From positions 1-9,980 of the forward strand of contig JAAZJF010000325.1 of assembly GCA_012800475.1 (NCBI GenBank): 9,980 nucleotides of DNA, given 5' to 3'. The notes under the pieces were generated by a model. It was not told the DNA's origin, made no database searches, and was given only the letters and a program-made list of their open reading frames with translations. Of this stretch, positions 1-6,605 are shown piece by piece (the first letter of the stretch is position 1; the number at the start of each line of letters is the position of its first letter). The DNA comes from Gammaproteobacteria bacterium. GTDB lineage: Bacteria > Pseudomonadota > Gammaproteobacteria > Pseudomonadales > Pseudomonadaceae. Position numbers and translations under genes: made by a program.

Positions 1-486
1 TAAGTCGAGACCGTGGCTTGCTAGCTTAGTTTTACCCGCTTCCATTGGGCCGCCCGAAACAAAAATCACTGGAATATTCAGGCGCAATGCCGCCATCAGC
101 ATACCGGGGGTGATTTTGTCGCAGTTGGAAATACATACCAAAGCATCGGCGCAGTGGGCGTTGGCCATATATTCCACTGAGTCAGCAATAATTTCACGGC
201 TTGGCAGTGAATACAGCATGCCATCGTGACCCATAGCGATACCGTCATCGACCGCAATGGTGTTGAATTCTTTAGCCACGCCGCCGGCACGCTCAATTTC
301 ACGCGCTACCAACTGACCCATATCTTTCAGGTGCACGTGACCTGGAACAAATTGGGTAAAGGAGTTGGCGACAGCAATAATTGGCTTATGGAAATCTGCG
401 TCGGTCATACCGGTTGCACGCCATAGTGCACGGGCACCCGCCATATTGCGGCCGAAGGTTGAGGTTTTCGAACGATAATCAGGCAT
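1..486 (-). CDS. ilvD: Dihydroxy-acid dehydratase, N-terminal 162 residues (cut by window edge)
   Basis: IlvD dehydrates 2,3-dihydroxy-3-methyl(iso)valerate to the 2-oxo acids, a shared step of isoleucine and valine (hence leucine) synthesis in the cytosol. The protein begins MPDYRSKTSTFGRNMAGARA and follows E. coli IlvD almost residue for residue as I remember it. Visible landmarks are Asp81 (AVDDG), a magnesium ligand in the family, and Cys122-Asp123-Lys124 in SNCDKITPGM, which hold the Fe-S cluster and metal. The third cluster region lies beyond the left edge, so the gene is partial only because of the window; the family is about 612 residues long. The ATG at 486 is preceded by an AGGAAG-type ribosome binding site. 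It shares orientation with the rlmI homologue upstream but is separated from it by 168 bp containing a hairpin, so it probably has its own promoter. Confidence 0.97.
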   Translation of the reverse strand, partial: MPDYRSKTSTFGRNMAGARALWRATGMTDADFHKPIIAVANSFTQFVPGHVHLKDMGQLVAREIERAGGVAKEFNTIAVDDGIAMGHDGMLYSLPSREIIADSVEYMANAHCADALVCISNCDKITPGMLMAALRLNIPVIFVSGGPMEAGKTKLASHGLDL

Positions 487-505
487 GAGAACTTCCTGCA
501 AAAAT

Positions 506-533
506 AAAATAAGGGCGATAAGTGCATCTGCAA
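506..533 (-). promoter_or_regulatory. Weak candidate sigma-70 promoter for ilvD
   Basis: On the minus strand TTGCAG (533-528) and TATTTT (511-506) are separated by 16 bp. Both match the consensus only partly. The implied leader would be only about a dozen bases, just enough to hold the ribosome binding site. The -35 element overlaps an 11-bp palindrome, GCAACTGTTGC, at 530-540, which could be an operator or chance. The call is tentative. Confidence 0.2.
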
Positions 534-612
534 CTGTTGCTGCGGGATAACCGTGCGATCGGCAAAGCATATGTACGCTCGCCGAGGGTAATGACGAACA
601 TGATTTTATTCT

Positions 613-646
613 ACGCTGCCCTGTGCAGGTGAGCAAAGGGCAGCGT
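613..646 (-). terminator. Strong hairpin just after the rlmI homologue, no U-tract
   Basis: A perfect 10-bp stem, ACGCTGCCCT (613-622) and AGGGCAGCGT (637-646), encloses a 14-nt loop and begins 9 nt past the stop codon of the rlmI homologue. The position suits a transcription terminator. In the gene's direction, however, the stem is followed by AGAATAAAATC rather than a run of T, so it may instead protect the 3' end of the mRNA or depend on Rho. On the plus strand a short TTTT follows, but no plus-strand gene ends here. Confidence 0.5.
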
Positions 647-654
647 GGTTTTGC

Positions 655-1851
655 TTAGCTGTTGGGCAAAATACGGCACACGGTATATTTCAAATGACGT
701 GTTTCAGCAATCGCTGGGTGCATGGGGTGATCGGCACTTTGTCCGCTGTGTTCAAGAATCTGAATATTGCGGTCTAAGTGACGCGCGCTGGCTAAGAGCG
801 TGCTGTGCATACTGTCTTCACTGTAAAAAGGTGAGCGCGATGAGCAGATTAAAATACCATCACGGCTTAATAAACGAATGCAGTGCTCATACAGCTTACG
901 ATAGCCGGCTTCACCCGATTTTTGATCCTTTTTGCGCTTAATAAAGGCGGGCGGATCAACAATGATCACATCAAAGCGCTCTTCATCGCTTTTGAGTGCC
1001 TGCAAAGTTTCCAATACATCGCCTTCGGCGCAGAGCAGGGTTTCACCAATATCATTGAGCTGGGCGTTTTGCTCTAAGGCGTCCAAGGCTTGCGCCGATG
1101 CGTCAGCGCAGAGTACTTCCGTAGCGCCGGCTAATGCCGCAGGAATGGCCCAACTGCCCACATCGCTGTACACCGACAAGACGCGCTTATCAGTGCAATA
1201 CACCGCAGCTTGTAAACGGTTAAAACGTTGGTCGTAATGCCAGCCCAAGGCTTTTTTCTGCAGCAGTGGTGCGTTATATACCAGATCATTCTCCAGCAAT
1301 TGCACCCACTCAGGCACTTCACCAAAGGCCACTTCCAGATAACGCTCTAAACCTTCAGCGTCACGGGTATTGGCATCATTACGCCAGAGTACGCCGGTGG
1401 GTTTGCAGACCTGCAGCAAAGCTTCCAAAATAATATCTTTGTGAGGCTCCATACAGGCTGCAGTGATTTGTACAACGACAATATCGCCAAAACGATCGAT
1501 TTCCAGACCCGGTAATAGATCGCCTTCACCATGCACTAAGCGATAAAAGGGTGTGCTAAAGAGGCGTTCACGCAATGACAACGCAATATTCAGGCGGTGC
1601 ACCAGCAGGGATTTATCCAGGCGGTGCTCAATGTCGCGTGACACGAGGCGTGCGCACACTAAGGTTTGCGGACTCAGTACGGCGATACCTAAGGGTTTGC
1701 CTGAGGCGCTTTCAATCAGGGCTTGGTCACCCACTTTAAAGGCATTAAGGGGCGACAGTTTGGTATCAACTTCATTGCTATAGATCCATAAATGGCCACT
1801 GCGTAAGCGACGATCAGCGTTGGATTTTAAGCGTAAGGTAGGTAGTGACAT
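655..1851 (-). CDS. rlmI: RlmI-type 23S rRNA (cytosine-C5) methyltransferase homologue, 398 aa
   Basis: The RlmI family methylates C1962 of 23S rRNA with S-adenosylmethionine. The length of 398 residues matches E. coli RlmI (396). An N-terminal PUA-type RNA-binding region (about 1-75, with RLRSGHLWIYSNEV) is followed by a linker domain and a Rossmann methyltransferase domain from about 205. DPPAF (299-303) is the intact motif IV, and YDQRFNR (206-212) and AIAETRHLK (380-388) are also family-like. Two motifs are altered. Motif I reads VLSVYSDVGSW (224-234) where relatives have a VL-x-x-FSY-x-GG pattern. The Ser-Cys-Ser near the C terminus reads Ser338-Arg339-Ser340, with a cysteine three residues earlier (Cys336). 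Activity is therefore uncertain. The start is the ATG at 1851, six nt after GGAG and matching the family N terminus; a longer reading from 1974 has no such support. It is divergent from the gene at 2004. Confidence 0.88.
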   Translation of the reverse strand: MSLPTLRLKSNADRRLRSGHLWIYSNEVDTKLSPLNAFKVGDQALIESASGKPLGIAVLSPQTLVCARLVSRDIEHRLDKSLLVHRLNIALSLRERLFSTPFYRLVHGEGDLLPGLEIDRFGDIVVVQITAACMEPHKDIILEALLQVCKPTGVLWRNDANTRDAEGLERYLEVAFGEVPEWVQLLENDLVYNAPLLQKKALGWHYDQRFNRLQAAVYCTDKRVLSVYSDVGSWAIPAALAGATEVLCADASAQALDALEQNAQLNDIGETLLCAEGDVLETLQALKSDEERFDVIIVDPPAFIKRKKDQKSGEAGYRKLYEHCIRLLSRDGILICSSRSPFYSEDSMHSTLLASARHLDRNIQILEHSGQSADHPMHPAIAETRHLKYTVCRILPNS

Positions 1852-1876
1852 GGAACTCTCCAAAAACAATGCACAG

Positions 1877-1882
1877 AGTATA
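1877..1882 (-). promoter_or_regulatory. Candidate -10 element for the rlmI homologue
   Basis: On the minus strand TATACT lies about 25 bp before the ATG at 1851, giving a plausible short leader that contains the GGAG ribosome binding site (1861-1858). No good -35 hexamer is seen at the expected distance. Confidence 0.3.
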
Positions 1883-1909
1883 ACGATTGTCAGGGGCGTA
1901 GATCTGCTT

Positions 1910-1937
1910 TTCACAGTAGAATAGTGCGCTTTATACA
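1910..1937 (+). promoter_or_regulatory. Candidate sigma-70 promoter for the SdiA-regulated-like gene
   Basis: TTCACA (1910-1915, five of six consensus bases) and TATACA (1932-1937, four of six) are spaced by 16 bp. The predicted leader would be about 60 nt and carries the AAGGA ribosome binding site at 1992-1996. It lies in the 152-bp divergent gap shared with the rlmI homologue, so the two genes could be co-regulated from it. Confidence 0.35.
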
Positions 1938-2003
1938 CTGGGTGCGCATAGGTTTGATCTGGATAGGCGCCCATGTGTTTTTTAAGTCAGTAAGGATCAG
2001 AGC

Positions 2004-2930
2004 GTGAGTCGATTAAAAATGGTGTTGGCCCGTCCCAAGCTATGGTTATTGGCCTGCGCCTGCAGTGTCGTATTTGTTGTGCTGCATTACTTGCACTGGG
2101 ATGATCGTTTACTGTTTTTATGGACCGAATATAACACCTCTGCCCAGCAGCAAACGGACAGCATTTGGCTGCCTGGTTACCGTGCGGTGATTGAAGCCAA
2201 GCCTTTGGCTGGACTGGCGGATGCTGAAACGTCCGGCTTAAGTTGGAGCCCATTAAGCAACACGCTGTTTACGGTGACGGGCAGAATCCCTAAGTTGGTT
2301 GAGTTGTCTTTAACCGGTGAAGTATTGCGTGAAGTTGAACTGCGCGGTTTTTCTGATCCGGAAGGTGTGGAAGTGCTCAGTGATGGACGTATCGTCATTA
2401 TTGATGAGCGCGAAGCCACTTTGACTGCGTTTTATTTACCGCTCGACGCCGTTTATATTGATGGCAATACACTGCCAAGAATCAGTTTAGCAGCGATGTC
2501 CGGTGGCAATAAAGGCGCCGAAGGCATCGCCTGGGATGCACGCAATCAGCGGATGTTGCTGGCGAAAGAGCGCAGCCCCTTTGGCTTATTTAGCCTACCT
2601 TTCCCAGAAATCGCCGATGAGACACACGTGCCGATTCATACATTAGAGGAGCTGCCCTCAAAGCAGATCTTTATGCGTGATTTTTCCTCCTTGGCCATTG
2701 ATCATCGCACGGGCCATGTGCTGGTGTTATCGGATGAATCGCGCATGTTGCTTGAGCTCGATACGCAAGGTAATCCAGTGAGCTTTATGAGCCTAGCGAT
2801 GGGTTTTAATGGTTTGGCTCGCAGTATTAAACAAGCCGAAGGTGTAGCGATGGATGAGCAAGGTACGATTTATATCGTCAGTGAGCCCAATCTTTTTTAT
2901 GTGTTTAAAAAAGTGGCTCAAGAGCCCTAA
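2004..2930 (+). CDS. SdiA-regulated (YjiK-like) domain protein, 308 aa, membrane anchored
   Basis: The protein resembles the SdiA-regulated/YjiK family (Pfam SdiA-regulated), beta-propeller-like proteins of unknown biochemical role. An N-terminal hydrophobic stretch (residues 12-30) is a single membrane anchor or uncleaved signal, so the propeller is probably periplasmic. Repeated blade-like strings are visible: EGVEVLSDGRIVIIDER (120-136), GAEGIAWDARNQRMLLAKER (171-190), LAIDHRTGHVLVLSDES (230-246) and AEGVAMDEQGTIYIVSEP (278-295). The last two carry the DxxxGxxxVxSD-type pattern of NHL/SMP30-like propellers. The start is GTG at 2004, 7 nt after AAGGA; the ATG at 2019 is 22 nt away from it and has no ribosome binding site of its own. 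The gene appears to be a single-gene unit. Direct control by SdiA is not implied in this organism; the family name is historical. Confidence 0.85.
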   Translation: MSRLKMVLARPKLWLLACACSVVFVVLHYLHWDDRLLFLWTEYNTSAQQQTDSIWLPGYRAVIEAKPLAGLADAETSGLSWSPLSNTLFTVTGRIPKLVELSLTGEVLREVELRGFSDPEGVEVLSDGRIVIIDEREATLTAFYLPLDAVYIDGNTLPRISLAAMSGGNKGAEGIAWDARNQRMLLAKERSPFGLFSLPFPEIADETHVPIHTLEELPSKQIFMRDFSSLAIDHRTGHVLVLSDESRMLLELDTQGNPVSFMSLAMGFNGLARSIKQAEGVAMDEQGTIYIVSEPNLFYVFKKVAQEP

Positions 2931-2987
2931 TCCAGGCTGGATACCTTGAACTCACACCATCCCATAATATTGCAGCACATCACCGGC

Positions 2988-3164
2988 TTAAAGTGAGGTT
3001 GCGGAGCGCGCGGCTTGGTCATACACGCCGGATAAAGTACGCAGTAAGCTGGCCACTCGCTGCAACTGTTCGGGGTCGCAATTAATGTTTTGCAAGGACT
3101 CAATCAAGCATTGCTGGCGAATTTTTGCATAGGTAGCACACAACGTTTGCCCCGCAGCGCTGGT
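2988..3164 (-). pseudogene. 3' remnant of an unidentified gene (58 codons, start missing)
   Basis: On the minus strand a frame open for 58 codons ends in TAA at 2990-2988. It has ordinary coding composition and a soluble helix-like sequence (for example AKIRQQCLIESLQNI, then EQLQRVASLLRTLSGVYDQA). It has no start codon with a ribosome binding site, and a stop (TAA, 3167-3165) lies directly upstream in frame, just where transporter-like sequence begins on the other strand. It therefore looks like the C-terminal end of a longer gene whose 5' part has been lost. I do not recognise the family; a small regulator is possible from the neighbourhood but unproven. There is some chance that this is only an open shadow frame. 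Confidence 0.5.
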
Positions 3165-3638
3165 TTAGGCGTGGTCAGTCAGGGTATTGAACTGGATCCG
3201 AACAACCCAGCAGCGGCCGTGTTTTCCAGTTCTTTAGGCATGATTGGCTATAAAGTTTTTGGTTTGGTGTTGTTAGCGGCATCGACTTCTTCAGTGATTG
3301 GTTGTGCCTACACCAGTGTCAGCTTTACGCAGTCGTGGCACCCGTGGATTGCTCGCCAACAAAAATATATTGTGGTGGGTTTTATTGCGTTTTCCACTGC
3401 TGTGTATTGCTTATTGGGGCAGCCGGTCAAAATTCTTGTGATAGCGGGCGCACTCAATGCCTTTGTCTTACCTATTGCTTTAGCCTGCATGCTGATTGCG
3501 GCGAAGCGTGTGAGTATTGTCGGTAGTGAATACCGTCACCCGAATTGGCTGTTGGTATTAGGTGCTTTAACAGTGGTGGTGACCAGTGTGGGGGTGGTGA
3601 TGTCGTTTGAGGCGCTGATGAAGTTTTGGGCCAGCTAA
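3162..3638 (+). pseudogene. 3' remnant of an NRAMP-like divalent metal/YcsG-type transporter gene
   Basis: The 158 codons from about 3162 to the TAA at 3636-3638 encode the C-terminal third of an NRAMP-like permease (COG1914, YcsG-like branch). The recognisable block is NPAAAVFSSSLGMIGYKVFG followed by SSVIGCAYTSVSF, with four membrane helices: one over that block, then around KYIVVGFIAFSTAVYCLLG, ILVIAGALNAFVLPIALA and WLLVLGALTVVVTSVGVV. Family members are roughly 400 residues with about eleven helices, so the N-terminal two thirds are missing. The frame stays open leftward to a TTG at 3090, but that extension is simply the complement of the neighbouring remnant, shows no transporter character and has no ribosome binding site. 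The surviving part has no frameshift, so the loss may be recent. A functional short protein is unlikely. Confidence 0.75.
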
Positions 3639-3718
3639 GGATCGATATCTACTTGCTGTGCTCTGGCCGCGCATGTGCATACGGCTCAGCTGTGTTAATG
3701 CTGCAAATCAGCAGTCCA

Positions 3719-3746
3719 TGCCCTACTGAGTATTTTCGGTAGGGCA
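3719..3746 (-). terminator. Hairpin between the transporter remnant and rpiA (convergent gap)
   Basis: TGCCCTAC (3719-3726) pairs perfectly with GTAGGGCA (3739-3746). The pairing can extend inward by four more pairs, two of them wobble, to a TATT loop. It sits 81 nt past the transporter remnant's stop on one strand and 23 nt past the rpiA stop on the other, as expected for a bidirectional terminator. No T-run follows on either strand, so the termination function is a guess. Confidence 0.4.
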
Positions 3747-3769
3747 CAGGCTGTTGTGATATGTCTGAG

Positions 3770-4447
3770 TTAAGGCGTGCGCAGCAGTTTTTCTACGCCG
3801 TTACGGCTGCCTAAAAATAAAACGTCAGCTGGACGTTGCGCAAATAAACCGCTGCACACCACGCCCACTAGGCTGTTGATTTGTTCTTCAAGGCCACGTG
3901 GGTCTGTAATTTGCAGGTTATGCACATCCAAGATCACGTTGCCGTTATCCGTCACCACACCGGTGCGATAGACCGGATCGCCGCCGAGCTTTAGCAGCTC
4001 ACGAGCAACATAGCTGCGTGCCATTGGGATCACTTCAACTGGTAAAGGAAACTCACCGAGGGTGCTGACTTTTTTGCTGTCATCGGCAATGCAGATAAAG
4101 GTTTTGGCCACTGCAGCGACAATTTTTTCGCGCGTCAAAGCTGCGCCGCCGCCTTTAATCAGTTCAAGGTACTTATTGCACTCATCAGCGCCGTCCACGT
4201 AAAACTCAAGTTCTTGCACCGAGTTTAAGTCGTGCACGCTAATGCCATGCTGCTTTAAACGATCAGCGGTCGCTTCAGAGCTGGCGACAGCACCGGCAAA
4301 GTCGTATTTATGCTCAGCCAGTAGGTCAATAAAGAAGTTTGCGGTGGAGCCTGTACCCACGCCGATGATGCTGCGAGGCTCGAGGTGCGGCAGGATATAG
4401 TCAATGGCTGCTTGGGCGACAGCTTGCTTCAGTTGATCTTGATTCAC
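3770..4447 (-). CDS. rpiA: Ribose-5-phosphate isomerase A, 225 aa
   Basis: RpiA interconverts ribose 5-phosphate and ribulose 5-phosphate in the non-oxidative pentose phosphate pathway, in the cytosol. The length agrees with the family (219 in E. coli). The phosphate-binding GTGST is at 31-35, SSEAT at 56-60, DGADE at 85-89 (the catalytic-site aspartates of the family) and KGGGAALTREK at 98-108, containing the lysine and the general-base glutamate (Glu107). The DGADEIN usual in the family reads DGADECN here, a minor change. The start is GTG at 4447, six nt downstream of GGAG (4457-4454); the first residues NQDQLKQAVAQAA fit the family. It is transcribed divergently from ilvA across a 122-bp gap and carries a perfect TATAAT. 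Confidence 0.97.
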   Translation of the reverse strand: MNQDQLKQAVAQAAIDYILPHLEPRSIIGVGTGSTANFFIDLLAEHKYDFAGAVASSEATADRLKQHGISVHDLNSVQELEFYVDGADECNKYLELIKGGGAALTREKIVAAVAKTFICIADDSKKVSTLGEFPLPVEVIPMARSYVARELLKLGGDPVYRTGVVTDNGNVILDVHNLQITDPRGLEEQINSLVGVVCSGLFAQRPADVLFLGSRNGVEKLLRTP

Positions 4448-4479
4448 GGTAGGCTCCGGTCAATAAGGAATATGGACTG

Positions 4480-4485
4480 ATTATA
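4480..4485 (-). promoter_or_regulatory. -10 element for rpiA (perfect TATAAT)
   Basis: On the minus strand TATAAT (4485-4480) is an exact sigma-70 -10 hexamer. It lies 32 bp before the GTG start and would give a leader of about 26 nt that holds the GGAG ribosome binding site. No good TTGACA-like element lies 16-18 bp upstream, so strength or activator dependence cannot be judged. Confidence 0.5.
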
Positions 4486-4569
4486 GCGACTTGTGCAGCA
4501 TGCATGTGGTTGAGTTGTGATCGGTGGAGTAGACTGTTTGGCTTTGCCGTACAGATTAGTGGACCTGCC

Positions 4570-6084
4570 ATGCTTGAACATTATGTGAAGAAAATCTTAA
4601 ACGCCCGTGTCTATGACGTGGCACAAGAAACCCCGCTGCAAATCGCCCCTCAATTATCCGAGCGTTTAGGCAATCATATTTTGCTCAAGCGTGAGGACTT
4701 GCAGCCGGTATTCTCATTTAAAATTCGTGGCGCCTACAATAAAATTGTGCAACTCAGTCCTGAAGAACGTGCCTGCGGCGTGGTCACAGCCTCGGCCGGT
4801 AACCATGCGCAAGGCGTGGCTTTAGCGGCAAAGTTTTTAGGTATTAAAGCCACTATTGTGATGCCTAAAACCACACCCGAAATTAAAGTGAAAGCTGTGC
4901 GCTCGCGCGGTGCTCGTGTGGTGTTGCATGGTGATGCGTTCCCGGAAGCCTTAGCTCATTCACTGAAGTTGGTGGAAGAAAAGGGCTTGGTGTATATCCA
5001 CCCCTATGACGACCCTGATGTGATTGCCGGTCAAGGTACTGTGGCGATGGAAATCTTGCGTCAGCATCAAGGTCCATTGCATGCCGTGTTTGTCCCTTGC
5101 GGTGGTGGTGGCATGATCGCGGGTGTGGCTGCCTACATTAAGTATGTGCGCCCTGAGGTGAAAATCATTGGTGTTGAGCCCGTTGATTCCAATTGCTTAC
5201 AACAAGCGATGGCGGCTGGCGAGCGTGTGGTGTTACCGCAAGTCGGTCTGTTTGCCGATGGTGTGGCGGTAACGCAAATCGGTCAATACACCTTTGAGAT
5301 TTGCCGTGACCATGTGGATGAAGTGATTACCGTCAGCACCGATGAAATCTGTGCGGCGATGAAAGATATTTATGACGATACCCGCTCCATCACTGAACCA
5401 GCAGGTGCATTGGCTGTAGCAGGGATTAAAAAGTATGTTGAGCGCACCCAGTTGAAGGGTGAAAACCTAGTTGCCATTGATTCGGGCGCTAATGTGAACT
5501 TTGACCGCTTACGCCATGTGGCGGAGCGGGCCGAACTGGGTGAGCAGCGCGAAGCGATTATTGCCGTGACTATTCCGGAGCAGCCGGGCAGTTTTAAACG
5601 CTTCTGTGAAGCGGTCGGTAAACGTCAAATTACCGAGTTTAATTACCGCTACCACACTGATGGCACGGCCCATATTTTTGTCGGTGTGCAAACACACCCT
5701 GATTTAGATCCGCGCGCCGCTTTGGTTGAACACTTGCGTGAGCAGGGTTTCCCAGTGCTGGACCTCACAGAAAACGAGCTGGCTAAGCTGCATATTCGTC
5801 ATATGGTCGGTGGCCACGCCGATGCGGTAACCAGTGAACGAGTTTTTCGTTTTGAATTCCCTGAGCGCCCCGGCGCCTTATTTAACTTTTTAAATAAGCT
5901 GGGAGGTCGCTGGAATATTTCCATGTTCCATTATCGCAATCACGGTGCGGCCGATGGTCGTGTGTTAGCTGCACTGCAAGTACCCAAAGAGGAACAGCAG
6001 ATGCTGGCCGCTGCCTTAGATAAAATTGGCTACCCGTATTGGGATGAAACTGAAAATCCGGCCTACCAATTGTTTTTAGGCTAG
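4570..6084 (+). CDS. ilvA: Threonine dehydratase (biosynthetic), 504 aa, double ACT-like domain
   Basis: IlvA converts threonine to 2-oxobutanoate and ammonia, the committed step of isoleucine synthesis. It is a PLP enzyme normally inhibited by isoleucine and relieved by valine. The PLP lysine is Lys51 in FSFKIRGAY. ASAGNHAQG (74-82), the phosphate-binding CGGGGM (177-182) and DSGANVNFDRLR (304-315) complete the fold-type II catalytic domain. Two ACT-like modules follow, at about 328-400 (AVTIPEQPGSF) and 423-496 (RFEFPERPGALFNFL), so the long, feedback-regulated form is present; E. coli IlvA has 514 residues. The ATG at 4570 gives the family N terminus (MLEHYVKKILNARVY) and 504 residues, the length I recall for Pseudomonas IlvA1. 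An in-frame upstream reading from 4504 adds 22 unrelated residues. The ribosome binding site is weak (GGA at 4561-4563). No attenuator-like leader rich in Ile or Val codons is visible in the 122-bp upstream gap. Confidence 0.97.
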   Translation: MLEHYVKKILNARVYDVAQETPLQIAPQLSERLGNHILLKREDLQPVFSFKIRGAYNKIVQLSPEERACGVVTASAGNHAQGVALAAKFLGIKATIVMPKTTPEIKVKAVRSRGARVVLHGDAFPEALAHSLKLVEEKGLVYIHPYDDPDVIAGQGTVAMEILRQHQGPLHAVFVPCGGGGMIAGVAAYIKYVRPEVKIIGVEPVDSNCLQQAMAAGERVVLPQVGLFADGVAVTQIGQYTFEICRDHVDEVITVSTDEICAAMKDIYDDTRSITEPAGALAVAGIKKYVERTQLKGENLVAIDSGANVNFDRLRHVAERAELGEQREAIIAVTIPEQPGSFKRFCEAVGKRQITEFNYRYHTDGTAHIFVGVQTHPDLDPRAALVEHLREQGFPVLDLTENELAKLHIRHMVGGHADAVTSERVFRFEFPERPGALFNFLNKLGGRWNISMFHYRNHGAADGRVLAALQVPKEEQQMLAAALDKIGYPYWDETENPAYQLFLG

Positions 6085-6138
6085 GGTAAGCACTTTTAGG
6101 CTGATAAACAGCTTGATGCTTGAGTGATCAATAGGTTT

Positions 6139-6144
6139 GAGGAG
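6139..6144 (+). promoter_or_regulatory. Ribosome binding site that decides a TTG start
   Basis: GAGGAG, a strong Shine-Dalgarno sequence, is followed after 9 nt by TTG at 6154. The upstream GTG at 6124 has no such site. The strong site makes the TTG the better start for the DUF2269-type gene. Confidence 0.6.
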
Positions 6145-6153
6145 TGCTACAGA

Positions 6154-6597
6154 TTGGAGAATTATTTAGCGTTACGCATGGCGCACAGTGTGCCGGCGGT
6201 TTTGTTACTGCTGGGCGTGCTGGTACATATCTTGATTGTGTGGCGTGCCAAAGGTAAAGAGCCTGCGGTGTTGGCGCAGAAACTGCACCGCACACGCGTG
6301 ATCAGTTTGCCTGTTTTTGCCGTCTTGACCTTGAGTCTAGGCATGACAGGTTGGTGGATGACGCATGCGGCAGGTTGGCCGCTGAATCAAAAATGGTTGA
6401 TGATCAGTATTGCTCTGTTGCCTTTGATTTTTATCTTTGGTGGTTTTTTGTACAGCAATCTCAGCCGCTGGCAGCTGCTGCTGGCCAGTCAGAAAAATGC
6501 CAGTGGCCGTGACCAAGGCTTAGCGCTGTTGTGGGCTGTATTTGTGCTGGTGCTGTTGTTGGCTATCAGTGCGTTGATGGGCGCCAAGCCGCTGTAA
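6154..6597 (+). CDS. DUF2269-type four-helix inner-membrane protein, 147 aa
   Basis: This is a small integral membrane protein with helices at about 12-30, 49-68, 81-101 and 122-143 and short charged loops (RAKGKEPAVLAQKLHRTR, SQKNASGRDQ). It resembles the DUF2269 family of predicted membrane proteins found in Pseudomonas, whose role is unknown. Conserved-looking elements are the opening ENYLALRMAHSVPAVLLLLG, a GWW pair at the end of helix 2, and the C-terminal LMGAKP. The start is TTG at 6154 (reading MENYLALR), preceded by GAGGAG; an in-frame GTG at 6124 would add ten residues without a ribosome binding site. It follows ilvA by 69 bp on the same strand and could be read through from it. It ends only 8 bp before the convergent GDYXXLXY gene. 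Confidence 0.7.
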   Translation: MENYLALRMAHSVPAVLLLLGVLVHILIVWRAKGKEPAVLAQKLHRTRVISLPVFAVLTLSLGMTGWWMTHAAGWPLNQKWLMISIALLPLIFIFGGFLYSNLSRWQLLLASQKNASGRDQGLALLWAVFVLVLLLAISALMGAKPL

Positions 6598-6605
6598 TCT
6601 GTCGT

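Noticed and set aside
549..575. Imperfect stem around TCGGC and GCCGA upstream of ilvD
   Set aside because: It has short arms with an unequal internal loop and no U-tract or regulatory context; it could easily be chance.
645..941. Open frame on the plus strand opposite the rlmI homologue
   Set aside because: It is a shadow of a well-supported gene, with unusual composition and no start signals.
1852..1974. 41-codon N-terminal extension of the rlmI homologue beginning MGAYPDQT
   Set aside because: The family N terminus starts at the ATG at 1851 with GGAG six nt upstream; the extension covers the divergent promoter region and has no ribosome binding site or homology that I recognise.
2933..2946. 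ATCCAGGCTGGAT inverted repeat after the SdiA-regulated-like gene
   Set aside because: The stem is only 5 bp with a 3-nt loop and no T-run, so it is too weak to call a terminator.
3090..3161. Reading the transporter remnant as an intact 182-residue gene from TTG at 3090
   Set aside because: The first 24 codons are the complement of the minus-strand remnant, lack transporter character, and have no ribosome binding site; two thirds of the family fold are missing.
4510..4535. TTGAGT and TAGACT as an ilvA promoter
   Set aside because: The spacing is 14 bp, too short for a sigma-70 promoter; no better pair was seen for ilvA.
4504..4569. 22-codon N-terminal extension of threonine dehydratase
   Set aside because: The start at 4570 gives the expected 504 residues and family N terminus; the extra residues are unrelated and lie in the shared rpiA/ilvA control region.
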